DNA from: Blastopirellula sp. J2-11
GTDB lineage: Bacteria; Planctomycetota; Planctomycetia; Pirellulales; Pirellulaceae
Direction: 5' to 3'
Assembly: GCF_024584705.1 (NCBI RefSeq)
Contig: NZ_CP097384.1
Coordinates: 4,464,001 to 4,528,000 of the forward strand
DNA: 64,000 bases
Positions 17,103 to 25,917 of the stretch are shown piece by piece. The notes below the pieces were generated by a model. It had not been told where the DNA came from. It did no database searches and worked only from the letters and a program-made list of their open reading frames with translations. Within the stretch, counting starts at the first letter, position 1; each line of letters begins with the position of its first letter. The position numbers and the translations under genes were made by a program.

Positions 17103-18017
17103 ATGCCTTCCTCTGCTCGCCGTCACGGTTTTACGCTTGTAGAACTGCTGGTCGTCATCGCCATTATTGGAGTCTTGATCGCCCTCTTGTTGCCGGCAGT
17201 GCAACAAGCTCGCGAAGCGGCTCGCCGCATGTCGTGCTCCAATAACATCAAGCAAGTCGGCTTGGCGATGCACAACTATCACGGGACTTACGGCACGTTG
17301 CCATGCGGTTTTCTCACCGAAAATGCGGTCAATGTTCACAAGCGTCTCTGCTGGTTTCAGGTGATCCTGCCCTATATCGAGCAACAGCCGCTGTACGATT
17401 TGTACTACGCCGATCAAACGAGCCAGGTCCACTCCATTGCGGAATCGACCGGCATTCAACAAGTCGTCGTTGCAGATTTGATCTGCCCTTCCGAAGCGAA
17501 CCCTGACGCTCGCGGTGGAAACGCAAAAGACTTTAGCTTCCAAGGAAACTACATCGGCTGCACCGGCGATGACCAGATGCATCGTTCCAATCCGTTAGAC
17601 GGTATTTTCTATCCCAACTCTGGCACTGGATTTCGGGACCTGATCGACGGCTCCTCCAACACCATGCTGATGAGCGAAGGAATCAAGCGTCCCGGCAATG
17701 CGATCGCTTGGGGGGAGATCGGCGGATATTGGGGAGGTGCGCTCTGGGGCGCCTATGGCTATACGACGCTTGAATCGCCGAATACGACTGTCTCGGATCG
17801 AAATTATTCGTGCAAGACGACCGACTTCGCCAAAGCTCCCTGCATTGCAACCAGCACGTCTAACGCGCTGCAAAACTTCGCTCGCAGCTACCATCCCGGT
17901 GGCGTCATGGTTTGCCTGGGCGACGGCTCCACACGGTTTGTGCCTGATACGATCAACCTGCAAACTTGGAAGAACCTCAGCACGCGAGCCGGCGGCGAAG
18001 TGATCGGCGACTATTGA
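17103..18017 (+). CDS. DUF1559 pseudopilin-like protein
   Basis: A 304-residue member of the DUF1559 family that is greatly expanded in planctomycetes. After a short basic leader (MPSSARRHG) comes the type IV prepilin signal [20 protein letters not shown], cleaved after Gly by prepilin peptidase, then [18 protein letters not shown] and the C-terminal DUF1559 region with RSYHPGGVMVCLGDGSTRFV. An upstream in-frame ATG (17019) would bury the leader and is rejected. It is followed 66 bp later by a lipoprotein gene, and this pair is duplicated downstream. Role unproven; an extracellular filament or surface function is inferred from the leader. Confidence 0.93.
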   Translation: MPSSARRHGFTLVELLVVIAIIGVLIALLLPAVQQAREAARRMSCSNNIKQVGLAMHNYHGTYGTLPCGFLTENAVNVHKRLCWFQVILPYIEQQPLYDLYYADQTSQVHSIAESTGIQQVVVADLICPSEANPDARGGNAKDFSFQGNYIGCTGDDQMHRSNPLDGIFYPNSGTGFRDLIDGSSNTMLMSEGIKRPGNAIAWGEIGGYWGGALWGAYGYTTLESPNTTVSDRNYSCKTTDFAKAPCIATSTSNALQNFARSYHPGGVMVCLGDGSTRFVPDTINLQTWKNLSTRAGGEVIGDY

Positions 18018-18083
18018 AAATAATTGGACATTGCCTTTTCCGATATCACGAGTTATCTTGAAGAACACAAGAAATACGAAACA

Positions 18084-18506
18084 ATGCGTTCCATAATACG
18101 ATATGCCATTGGCTGCCTCTTGATCGCCTGTTTGGCGGCGATCGGCTGCGGCCCGGTCGGTCCCCCAAAGTACAAAGTCGAAGGCCGAATTACCTTCGAC
18201 GGCGAGCCCATTGAATCCGGCTATATCTGGTTTCGTGACAAATCGGGCCAGGTCGGCAGTGTAGAAGCGCGAATCAAGCAGGGCGTCTATCAATTGGAGT
18301 CGCTCCCTGGCCTGAAACTGGTGGAGATCTCGATGTTCAAAGAGGCGCCGCTGCCAGGAAACAAGCCCAATGAAGAAGGAGATACGACCACTTTGGTAGA
18401 AGCGCTTCCCAAGCGATATAACACCGAGTCAACGCTGGAAGTAAATGTCGTTCCTGAAATGGGGTCGCAAGATTTTGAGCTGACGACGAAACCCTCTGCG
18501 TTGTAA
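18084..18506 (+). CDS. Small lipoprotein paired with DUF1559 gene (first copy)
   Basis: A 140-residue protein starting at ATG 18084. Its signal peptide ends in a lipobox (CLAAIGCG) with the lipidated Cys near residue 20. The mature domain has KYKVEGRITFDGEPIESGYI, which resembles the carboxypeptidase-regulatory/transthyretin-like beta-sandwich common in planctomycete lipoproteins, and ends with STLEVNVVPEMGSQDFEL. It is about 45% identical by eye to the lipoprotein at 19595. Likely anchored near the DUF1559 product; function unknown. Confidence 0.8.
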   Translation: MRSIIRYAIGCLLIACLAAIGCGPVGPPKYKVEGRITFDGEPIESGYIWFRDKSGQVGSVEARIKQGVYQLESLPGLKLVEISMFKEAPLPGNKPNEEGDTTTLVEALPKRYNTESTLEVNVVPEMGSQDFELTTKPSAL

Positions 18507-18625
18507 TCATTCCGTAGTCATCTTTCGATGAGAAAACCGTTTGCCCGAGGCCTGCAAACGCATGGCAGGTAAAGTTCTCGGCAAGTTTCTTTGCTGATTT
18601 ATTGACCTTAATTCGAGTCTTTGAA

Positions 18626-19531
18626 ATGAATCTCTCCCACCATCGTAAAGCATTTACGCTCGTCGAACTCCTTGTGGTGATCGCTATCATCGGCGTGTTG
18701 ATTGCGTTGTTATTGCCGGCGGTTCAGCAAGCGCGTGAAGCGGCCCGCCGCATGTCATGCTCGAACAATATGAAACAGCTTGGCCTGGCGATGCACAACT
18801 ATCACGACACCTTTGGTTCCTTTCCGTTCGGCTTTATCGGCGACCCGCCCGAAATGGCGACCCATCGTCGCATCTGTTGGATGCAGACGATCCTCCCGTT
18901 CATCGAACAAAACGCTTTGTCCGACGCGTTTAAAGCGGATACCGAAACGTACACGCAGAGCGTGCCGGCTTCGATTCAAGGCGTTGTAATCGATGGCTTG
19001 CTTTGTCCCTCAGAAGCCAATCGCGACGCCAGCGGCGGTAACTCTGGCACAGGATTCCAGGGCAACTACGTCGTCAATACCGGTGATGACCTGATGCATC
19101 GATACGACGAACTGGACGGATTGTTTTATAGCAAATCGAATCTTGGCTTTCGTGACACGGTCGACGGAAGCTCCAACACGCTGCTCTATGGCGAAACGAT
19201 CAAGCGACCTGGTACCGGCGCTTGGGGCTCAAGCGGCGGATACTGGGGAGGCGGCGCCTGGGGATCGCATGGCTTTACAACGCTCGAATCGCCTAACAGC
19301 ACCGTCGCTGACCGCAACTACTCGTGCAAGACAACGACCTTTGAGAAGGCGCCGTGCACCGCGACCGGCGTTTCGCATGAATTGCAAAACTTCTCACGCA
19401 GCTATCATCCCGGCGGCGTCATGGTCACCCTTGCGGACGGCTCAACTCGCTTTATCGCAGAAACGATCAACCTTTCAACATGGCAAGCGCTTAGCACTCG
19501 TGCTGGCGGCGAAGTGCTAGGAGAGTACTAA
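18626..19531 (+). CDS. DUF1559 pseudopilin-like protein (second copy)
   Basis: A 301-residue paralogue of the protein at 17103, with the same leader ([20 protein letters not shown]) and the same C-terminal signature RSYHPGGVMVTLADGSTRFI. Conserved stretches such as VDGSSNTLLYGETIKRPGTG and GGYWGGGAWGSHGFTTLESP run the length of both. ATG 18626 was chosen over an upstream TTG because it directly precedes the leader. The pair probably arose by tandem duplication of a two-gene unit; divergence is substantial, so the event is not recent. Confidence 0.93.
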   Translation: MNLSHHRKAFTLVELLVVIAIIGVLIALLLPAVQQAREAARRMSCSNNMKQLGLAMHNYHDTFGSFPFGFIGDPPEMATHRRICWMQTILPFIEQNALSDAFKADTETYTQSVPASIQGVVIDGLLCPSEANRDASGGNSGTGFQGNYVVNTGDDLMHRYDELDGLFYSKSNLGFRDTVDGSSNTLLYGETIKRPGTGAWGSSGGYWGGGAWGSHGFTTLESPNSTVADRNYSCKTTTFEKAPCTATGVSHELQNFSRSYHPGGVMVTLADGSTRFIAETINLSTWQALSTRAGGEVLGEY

Positions 19532-19594
19532 TTCAAACGCCAAGATCTCCGAATCTTGCTCGGTGTTGGTCTCTTCAATTTGCAGAAAGGAACA

Positions 19595-20011
19595 ATGGTG
19601 CTGCCCATGTTACGTTTATCCATCATCGTCGCGATTCTCGCGACGCCGCTACTCACCGGTTGCGGCAGTAGCGGTCCAACCCGCTACACTGTCGCCGGTC
19701 AGGTGACTCTGGATGGCCAGCCGATCACTGCAGGCAAAATTTTGTTACGTGATCCAACGCGTCAAGTTGGCAGCGTAGAAGCTTCCATCGTCGATGGAAG
19801 CTATGAGCTGCAAGCGCTTCCTGGCCCCAAGCTGATCGAAATTTCAGCCCAAAAAGAAGTTCCGCTTCCCGGCGGAAAAACCAATCTTGAAGGGGATTCC
19901 ACCCGATTTGTGGAAGCGGTTCCCCAGCGATACAACAAGAGCTCAACGCTGGAGTTGAACGTCACGGAGGATCTTGAGAACCAAGATTTCGAGTTGAAGT
20001 CCCAACCTTAA
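19595..20011 (+). CDS. Small lipoprotein paired with DUF1559 gene (second copy)
   Basis: A 138-residue paralogue of the lipoprotein at 18084. The signal peptide ends at LLTGCGSSG, giving a lipidated Cys. The body shares YTVAGQVTLDGQPITAGKIL, RQVGSVEASIVDGSYELQAL and PQRYNKSSTLELNV with its paralogue. ATG 19595 follows AAAGGAAC closely; ATG 19607 is an alternative. The terminator at 20038-20070 closes the four-gene unit. Confidence 0.8.
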   Translation: MVLPMLRLSIIVAILATPLLTGCGSSGPTRYTVAGQVTLDGQPITAGKILLRDPTRQVGSVEASIVDGSYELQALPGPKLIEISAQKEVPLPGGKTNLEGDSTRFVEAVPQRYNKSSTLELNVTEDLENQDFELKSQP

Positions 20012-20037
20012 AATGCTTCGCTAAGACTCGCCAACGC

Positions 20038-20070
20038 AAGGTCGCCTTTGGAAGAAGGCGACCTTTTTTT
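20038..20070 (+). terminator. Rho-independent terminator after the DUF1559/lipoprotein unit
   Basis: AAGGTCGCCTT and AAGGCGACCTT pair perfectly over 11 bp around TGGAAG and run into seven Ts. Confidence 0.9.
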
Positions 20071-20732
20071 ACGCGCCGATCAAGCACGCGGAGCTTCATT
20101 TGGAGAGACAAAGAAGCTCGTTTTATCCGCTTCTATTGCTTGACCCGCAAAACCGCGCGCAAAGCAATCGCTCTCTGCCTGACGAATAGGCAAGCAGCGT
20201 CTCAGAGGGGCAGTCAGAGGGTCCAAGTTGTACGTTTCCGACTCGAACTAGGCTTTTCGTCGCGCGCGACGATTTCGGCGCAATGCTTGCACTTACGGCA
20301 TGCCAACTTCGGTGGTCCCAACGTTTCGCCAAATGCGAAAATCATCACCGGGGGCTCCACGCAAATCAACGGCTCTTCGCGACTCCCTCCTCCACACCAC
20401 GCACCTAGCGGCAACTTATCTACTCGCATGGCCGCCGTAGTCTCCCTACGGCGGCCCTGTTTTGTTCTGGCCAACTCTTGGCCTTGAATCGACATAATCG
20501 CTACGACGCTCATTGTCGGTTTCGCCTTTCCACATCCCTGCCGCGCTTCACCGCTGCTGGAGAAGCCACGTCCAAGTTTCGTCCTACCTTCTGATTAGAG
20601 ACGTCACCTCAACTCTGCCAGCCGCTTACGCCAAAGAACGGTGCGGCTGGTTGGAAATATTGACGCATCGAACGACACGCCCCCTGTTGGAGCTTGTTCG
20701 TTCGAGGGCAGATCTCCACACGACAATGACAG
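20071..20732. other. 662-bp gap upstream of the signalling operon
   Basis: No supported gene. A perfect 11-bp stem (GGCCGCCGTAG / CTACGGCGGCC) sits at 20430-20456 and is followed by CTGTTTTGTT, a weak terminator-like tail. A 99-residue minus-strand frame (20214-20513) with a C-x-x-C-x-x-C cluster was considered and not accepted. The GC-rich, structured character of 20200-20460 leaves an undetected RNA possible, but none was recognised. Confidence 0.45.
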
Positions 20733-21977
20733 ATGCATATGGATTCCTCAATTTCCGCACTCACCTGCGCATCGGTAGGCTTGCCGCCATCGATGCAGCG
20801 AGAGAGCGAGGCCGCAACAAAACAGGGGGTTGCGCCCCATCCGCCAGGCGAATTGCAATTCGACGATCATGACCTGCGACAAAAGCGGATCATGGCGATC
20901 GATGACGAGCCGATTAATTTGGCCCTCGCCGAGGCATACCTGCGCAGTGAGGGATTTGAACAAATCGAGTTCTACTCAAATCCGCAAACGGCGTTGGAGG
21001 TCGTTCGCACCGATCCGCCAGATCTGATTCTGCTTGACTTGATGATGCCGGAGTTGGACGGTCTGCAATTCCTCCGGAAAATTACCGCGCCCTCCGAACA
21101 ATTGTTGGCTCCAGTCATATTGCTCACGGCCTCGTCCGACGTATCCCATCGCCGCGACGCATTGGAGTTGGGAGCCACCGATTTTCTGCAAAAGCCGATC
21201 CTTGCCGAGGAATTAATTCCTCGTATTCGCAATGTCCTTAGCGCCGAACATTTGAAACGTTGGTTACGCGATCAAAACCAACAACTCGAACATCTCGTTC
21301 AACTGCGTACGCACGAGTTAGAACGGACGCAAGGTTTGATCATCGCTTGTCTGGCCCGCGCTGCTGAGTTCCGTGACGAATTAACCGGCAATCATAATCT
21401 GCGCGTTGCGCGCTACGCCGGCCTGATCGCTCGCAACGCAGGTCTGCCGTCCGAAATGGTCCGTATGATTCAGGCCGCGGCGCCGTTGCACGACATCGGC
21501 AAAGTCGCCGTCCCCGATTCGATCTTGCACAAGCCAGGCAAACTGACGGACGAAGAACGACAACTGATGCAACGTCATACCGAATGGGGACGTTCGATTG
21601 TCGAGCCCGAAAAACAGTGGGGCTTCGTCATTGCTGATCTCACCACCGGAGAAACCGGCCAAGCGAACGCCGACCTGCTACGAGTCGCCTCGCGGATCGC
21701 GCAGAGTCATCACGAGCGTTGGGATGGCGCCGGCTATCCTGAAGGCATGGCAGGCGCCGACATTCCGGTCGAAGCGCGCGTCGTCGCCGTCGCCGACGTG
21801 TTTGACGCGTTGTCGAGCAAACGACCTTACAAAGACCCGATTCCCCCGCACGATTGCGTCGCAATGATTCGCGAACAAAGGGGAAAACAGTTCGATCCCG
21901 AAATGGTCGATGCGTTCGTAGAAGCGCTGCCCGAAGTCCTTTGGATCGCCGAACTTTTGCGAGACAGCGCAGAGTGA
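20733..21977 (+). CDS. Response regulator with HD-GYP domain (predicted c-di-GMP phosphodiesterase)
   Basis: A 414-residue two-domain protein. The receiver domain (about 51-170) has RIMAIDDEPINLALA, the phospho-acceptor Asp102 in LILLDLMMPELDG, and a Lys in FLQKPI. After a helical linker (about 170-205) comes an HD-GYP domain: AAPLHDIGKVAVPDSILHKP with His253-Asp254, then HHERWDGAGYPEGMAG at 326-341 and VVAVADVFDALSSKRPYK. Such proteins hydrolyse cyclic di-GMP when phosphorylated. A ~25-residue insert separates HTEWGRS from the HHERWDG motif. The stop overlaps the next gene's GTG, and the hybrid kinase two genes on is a likely partner. Confidence 0.93.
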   Translation: MHMDSSISALTCASVGLPPSMQRESEAATKQGVAPHPPGELQFDDHDLRQKRIMAIDDEPINLALAEAYLRSEGFEQIEFYSNPQTALEVVRTDPPDLILLDLMMPELDGLQFLRKITAPSEQLLAPVILLTASSDVSHRRDALELGATDFLQKPILAEELIPRIRNVLSAEHLKRWLRDQNQQLEHLVQLRTHELERTQGLIIACLARAAEFRDELTGNHNLRVARYAGLIARNAGLPSEMVRMIQAAAPLHDIGKVAVPDSILHKPGKLTDEERQLMQRHTEWGRSIVEPEKQWGFVIADLTTGETGQANADLLRVASRIAQSHHERWDGAGYPEGMAGADIPVEARVVAVADVFDALSSKRPYKDPIPPHDCVAMIREQRGKQFDPEMVDAFVEALPEVLWIAELLRDSAE

Positions 21978-22657
21978 ATCAATCGCCCGACGTAAATTCG
22001 CTTCGCTGGAAATGGACTCTCTCGGCGATCTTCGTCGGGTGGGGAGTCGCGATCTGCGCGGCCTGGTGGAGCATGACCGCCTACTCTTACCAGATCGATG
22101 GCGAAGCTCAGTCGATCGCAGCCTGGCCAAGCGACTCGAACTTAACCTTGGCTGACGACAGACCGACCGTACTGCTATTTTTACATCCCCGCTGCCCCTG
22201 CTCCGCCGCTTCGCTAACCGAGTTGGAGCAAGCGATCTCCGATACGCCTGCCGCGCGCAAGCCGCGTGTGCTGGTCATCGCCACTGTTCCCACGCAATAC
22301 GACGATCAATGGACAGGGGCCAGCAATGTCGAACGTGGGAAGCGACTCCCCAACGCCAGCGTGGTCTTCGATATCGGCGGAGTCGAATCGAACAAGTTCG
22401 GCGTCGCTTCCAGCGGACACGTCATGGCCTTCGCCTCCTCAGGCGATCTCCTTTTCACCGGCGGCGTCACTGAGTCACGGGGGCATGCAGGAAACAATGT
22501 AGGGCGAGCCTCCCTTGTCAATGCGTTGACCGGAGCTGCGTTCCCAACAGCGAAGCCCCCCGTCTTTGGCTGCCGGCTTTGCTTGCCTGAACCAAGCTCG
22601 CGAGAAGAATCAGGCGCTGCAGCGCCGCTCGATCCAAACCAGGTATCCCTTCCCTAG
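21974..22657 (+). CDS. Membrane-anchored thioredoxin-fold protein (RedB-like)
   Basis: A 227-residue protein starting at GTG 21974, whose GTGA overlaps the stop codon of the HD-GYP gene. Residues about 12-34 (LSAIFVGWGVAICAAWWSMT) are a single membrane anchor. The rest resembles a thioredoxin-like fold: VLLFLHPRCPCSAASLTELE gives a C-x-C pair in place of C-x-x-C, and a C-terminal CRLCLPEP adds another cysteine pair. Similar planctomycete proteins are annotated RedB; I recall the name but not a proven activity. Lying between a c-di-GMP phosphodiesterase and a sensor kinase, it might supply a redox input. Confidence 0.7.
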   Translation: MNQSPDVNSLRWKWTLSAIFVGWGVAICAAWWSMTAYSYQIDGEAQSIAAWPSDSNLTLADDRPTVLLFLHPRCPCSAASLTELEQAISDTPAARKPRVLVIATVPTQYDDQWTGASNVERGKRLPNASVVFDIGGVESNKFGVASSGHVMAFASSGDLLFTGGVTESRGHAGNNVGRASLVNALTGAAFPTAKPPVFGCRLCLPEPSSREESGAAAPLDPNQVSLP

Positions 22658-22665
22658 GTAATGCA

Positions 22666-25600
22666 ATGTCGCTGGAAGCACTTCGCAACGCGGAGACCTT
22701 AACTGCATTCGATGCGGCGGTACGTCGACGCTTCGAACTTCAGATGACCAAGAACTATTGCAACACGGATCACCTGTTCGCTTACTTGATGCCGTTTCAA
22801 TGGATTGTCGGCATCCTCTTCACGATCTTCGTCTCTCCCTTGGCTTGGGCCGGAGAATCGAGCTACATCCATCCGCACGTTTGGTTCGCGATCCTCGGGG
22901 GAGGCCTTTGCTGTCTGCTGCCGTGCGCTTTGGCCGTATATCGTCCCGGCAGGCTCAGCACGCGAATGGTGATCGGGTGCAGCCAAATGTTTTTCGTATC
23001 GCTGCTGATTCATCTCTCCGGCGGCCGAATTGAAACGCATTTTTACGTCTTTGGATCGCTCGCCTTTTTGGCCGCCTATCGCGATATCCGCGTCTTGATC
23101 CCTGCGACCTTGATCGTCGCCATCGATCATCTGATTCGAGGTCTATTGTGGCCGGAAAGTATCTTCGGCATCGCCGCCGCCAGCAACTGGCGTTGGCTGG
23201 AACATGCGGCATGGGTGATATTTGAAGACATTTTCCTGATCCTTTCCATTCGCCAAAGTCAGGCCGAAGTACGCGCTTTGGCGATCAAGACGACCGAAAC
23301 CGAATTGGCGTTGGAACGACTCGCCATCGCCAAACGTTTCGCCGAGCACAACGAAGCCCGCTTTCGAGCGACGTTTGAATACGCTGCGGTGGGAGTCGCT
23401 CATATTGGCTTCGACGGCTATTGGCTGCGCGCCAACAATAAAATTTGTAAGATGCTGGACTACAGCGAACAAGAGTTGCAACGACTCACCTTTGCGGATG
23501 TGACCAGCCCAGAAGACCAAGAGATCGACGATCGCCATTTGCAAGGCTTTCTGAACGGCGAATTCGAAGAAGCTTGCTTCGAGAAACGCTACCTCAACCG
23601 GAGCGGCGAACCGATCTGGGTCCGTTTGACGATCTCCGTGATTCGCGACGACGCCTACTTTGTCGTCGTGATCGAAGATATTCGAGAAGAGCAGAAGGCG
23701 CGCGAAGCTCTGGAAAAGTCCAACCGCGAAATTCGCAAACTCTCCCTCGTAGCGGCCAAAGCTCGACAATCGGTCATCATCGCCGACGAATTCGGTCGCA
23801 TCGAATGGGTCAATGACGCCTTCACGAAGTTGACCGGCTACGCCCTGCCCGAAGTCGTCGGCAAGAAACCGGGAACTCTGCTCCAAGGTCCCGAGACAGA
23901 TCCAAACACGGCGGCCTATATCGGCGAACGATTGCGATCGCGCGAGCGGGTTAGCGTCGAAATCGTCAACTACTCGAAACAAAGCGAGAAATACTGGGTC
24001 GCCCTCGAAATCGAACCGGTGTTCGACGAACAGCAACGTTTGATTCAATTTATTGCGACGCAAACCAATGTGACCCACCGTAGGAAACATGAAGCGGAGT
24101 TGCGCCGCGCCAAAGAGACCGCCGAAGCGGCCAGCGCCGCGAAAAGCGAATTTCTGGCCAACATGAGCCACGAAATCCGTACTCCGCTCAACGGACTGCT
24201 CGGCTTTACCGATCTGTTAATTCGCGGTGCGGCGAACGATCCGCAAAAACGAGACGAATATCTGCAGATCATTCGCACCAGCGGGCGAAACTTGCTGGAC
24301 GTGATCAACGATCTGCTCGATTTATCCAAGATCGAAGCCGGAAAGCTCGAAACGGAATCGCTCCCTTGCGATCCCCAACAGATAGTCGCCGAAGTCGTTT
24401 CGATCTTACGCGTTAAAGCGGACGAGAAAGGGTTGCGACTCGAATGCGAATGGTGCGGCGAAGTGCCGCCGCAAGTCATCACCGATTCGGTTCGCCTCCG
24501 CCAAGTGTTGACCAACCTGATCGGTAATGCGATCAAATTTACGCAATTTGGCTCCGTTTCGATCGAGGCCCGCTGGAACGCTCCCCGGCAGCAGCTGGTT
24601 TTCGCAATCCGCGACACCGGCATCGGCATTCCCGAAGAGAAGTTAGACCTCATCTTTGACCCGTTCACCCAGGCGGACGCAACGACGACCCGACGATTTG
24701 GCGGAACCGGACTTGGATTGGCGATCTGCCGTCGCATCGCACGTCTGCTAGGAGGCGATGTCTCGGTCGAAAGCAAAGTTGGCGCCGGCGCCAAGTTTAC
24801 CGTGACGATCGCCGCACCGCGTCATCAGGAAACTCTGTCTGGCGCTGGGCAACTCGCTGACCAGAGCGCAGGCGGAAACGACTCGACGCCAGATGGTCCG
24901 CTGCAGTTTGCCGGAATTCGCGTTCTAGTCGCTGAAGATGGACCGATTAACTGCCTGCTGGTCGAAAACATGCTGACGCCGCTCGGTTTCGAGTTGACCT
25001 TTGTCGAGAACGGTCAGATGGCGCTCCAGGTTTTCGATGCGAGTCAGTTTGACGTCATCCTGATGGACATGCAGATGCCGGTGCTCGACGGATACGCGGC
25101 CAGCGAACGTTTACGCGCCACCGGCTGCGAAGTTCCGATCATCGCGATGACCGCGCATGCGATGGCTTCGGATCGCCGCCAATGTCTTGATTCGGGTTGC
25201 AGCGACTATGTCAGCAAGCCGGTGATGCTGGAACAGTTGTTAACGACCATCCGGCGCAACTTGCCCGCGACCGCCGTGACGCCGGACGAGTCGCCCCTGC
25301 AGCCGACAGTCGATCGGTCTGAAGAAATCGCCGAGCACTCGCCGACCAGCGACCAGCCGCTCGTCTCCGACGTGCTTCCTTCGCTGGCGATGCTCGCGCC
25401 GGTGGTGGATCAATTTGTCATCACGCTGCCGGAATCGCTTTCGGACATTTTAAAGGCGGCCGAAAACGCCGATTGGGCGAAGGTCGAAATGCTGGCGCAT
25501 CGCTTGCGAGGCGCCAGCGGAGGCTGCGGTTTCCGGTCGCTCTACGAAATTGCTAGTGCGATGGAAGAATCGGCGCGATCGCAAAAACAAACGCCGAGCC

Positions 25601-25710
25601 CCGATCGCGGCGCAGCGATTTTGACCGATCATGAGCGACTCTTCAAAATGTTGCCGCGTTTGGAAGATTCGACCGGCAATCGGCCGCACGCTGCGAACCC
25701 CAGCATCTAA
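22666..25710 (+). CDS. Hybrid sensor histidine kinase (membrane sensor, PAS-PAS, HisKA, HATPase, REC, Hpt)
   Basis: A 1,014-residue phosphorelay protein. Residues about 40-200 hold roughly six membrane segments; two PAS domains follow (about 225-345 and 360-480). The kinase has His502 in FLANMSHEIRTPLNG, an ATP-binding domain with LIGNAIKFT, DTGIGIPEEKLDLIF and FGGTGLGLAIC, a receiver with Asp801 in VILMDMQMPVLDGY, and an Hpt domain with His945 in LAHRLRGASGG. The second PAS has GKKPGTLLQGPETD, LOV-like in outline but without the photoactive Cys. It starts 8 bp after the RedB-like gene. The HD-GYP protein at 20733 is its probable output; signal unknown. Confidence 0.95.
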   Translation: MSLEALRNAETLTAFDAAVRRRFELQMTKNYCNTDHLFAYLMPFQWIVGILFTIFVSPLAWAGESSYIHPHVWFAILGGGLCCLLPCALAVYRPGRLSTRMVIGCSQMFFVSLLIHLSGGRIETHFYVFGSLAFLAAYRDIRVLIPATLIVAIDHLIRGLLWPESIFGIAAASNWRWLEHAAWVIFEDIFLILSIRQSQAEVRALAIKTTETELALERLAIAKRFAEHNEARFRATFEYAAVGVAHIGFDGYWLRANNKICKMLDYSEQELQRLTFADVTSPEDQEIDDRHLQGFLNGEFEEACFEKRYLNRSGEPIWVRLTISVIRDDAYFVVVIEDIREEQKAREALEKSNREIRKLSLVAAKARQSVIIADEFGRIEWVNDAFTKLTGYALPEVVGKKPGTLLQGPETDPNTAAYIGERLRSRERVSVEIVNYSKQSEKYWVALEIEPVFDEQQRLIQFIATQTNVTHRRKHEAELRRAKETAEAASAAKSEFLANMSHEIRTPLNGLLGFTDLLIRGAANDPQKRDEYLQIIRTSGRNLLDVINDLLDLSKIEAGKLETESLPCDPQQIVAEVVSILRVKADEKGLRLECEWCGEVPPQVITDSVRLRQVLTNLIGNAIKFTQFGSVSIEARWNAPRQQLVFAIRDTGIGIPEEKLDLIFDPFTQADATTTRRFGGTGLGLAICRRIARLLGGDVSVESKVGAGAKFTVTIAAPRHQETLSGAGQLADQSAGGNDSTPDGPLQFAGIRVLVAEDGPINCLLVENMLTPLGFELTFVENGQMALQVFDASQFDVILMDMQMPVLDGYAASERLRATGCEVPIIAMTAHAMASDRRQCLDSGCSDYVSKPVMLEQLLTTIRRNLPATAVTPDESPLQPTVDRSEEIAEHSPTSDQPLVSDVLPSLAMLAPVVDQFVITLPESLSDILKAAENADWAKVEMLAHRLRGASGGCGFRSLYEIASAMEESARSQKQTPSPDRGAAILTDHERLFKMLPRLEDSTGNRPHAANPSI

Positions 25711-25917
25711 GTTGGCGTCCCCAAAATTACCGTAGTTTTTTGGGCCTGCTAGCGGACGAAACCGCCTGTCGAGGGGAGTACGCTGCAGACTCGCTCTAGG
25801 AGGCGCAGCGTCAGCCCTTTATACTGCCACTCTACGGCGGTTTCGGCTTTCAGACGTCCTTTGTTTCGACGCCGGCCGACGACGCCAGACGCGTGTTCTT
25901 CTAAGAATGACAGGTCC

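Noticed and set aside
20214-20513. Minus-strand 99-codon frame with a CRKCKHC cluster
   Set aside because: No ribosome site, start lies against a hairpin, and the remainder lacks typical protein character. A very small protein cannot be fully excluded.
23750-24090. Photoactive LOV domain in the hybrid kinase
   Set aside because: The segment that would hold the flavin-binding Cys (GRNCRFLQ in LOV) reads GKKPGTLLQG, so it is an ordinary PAS domain.
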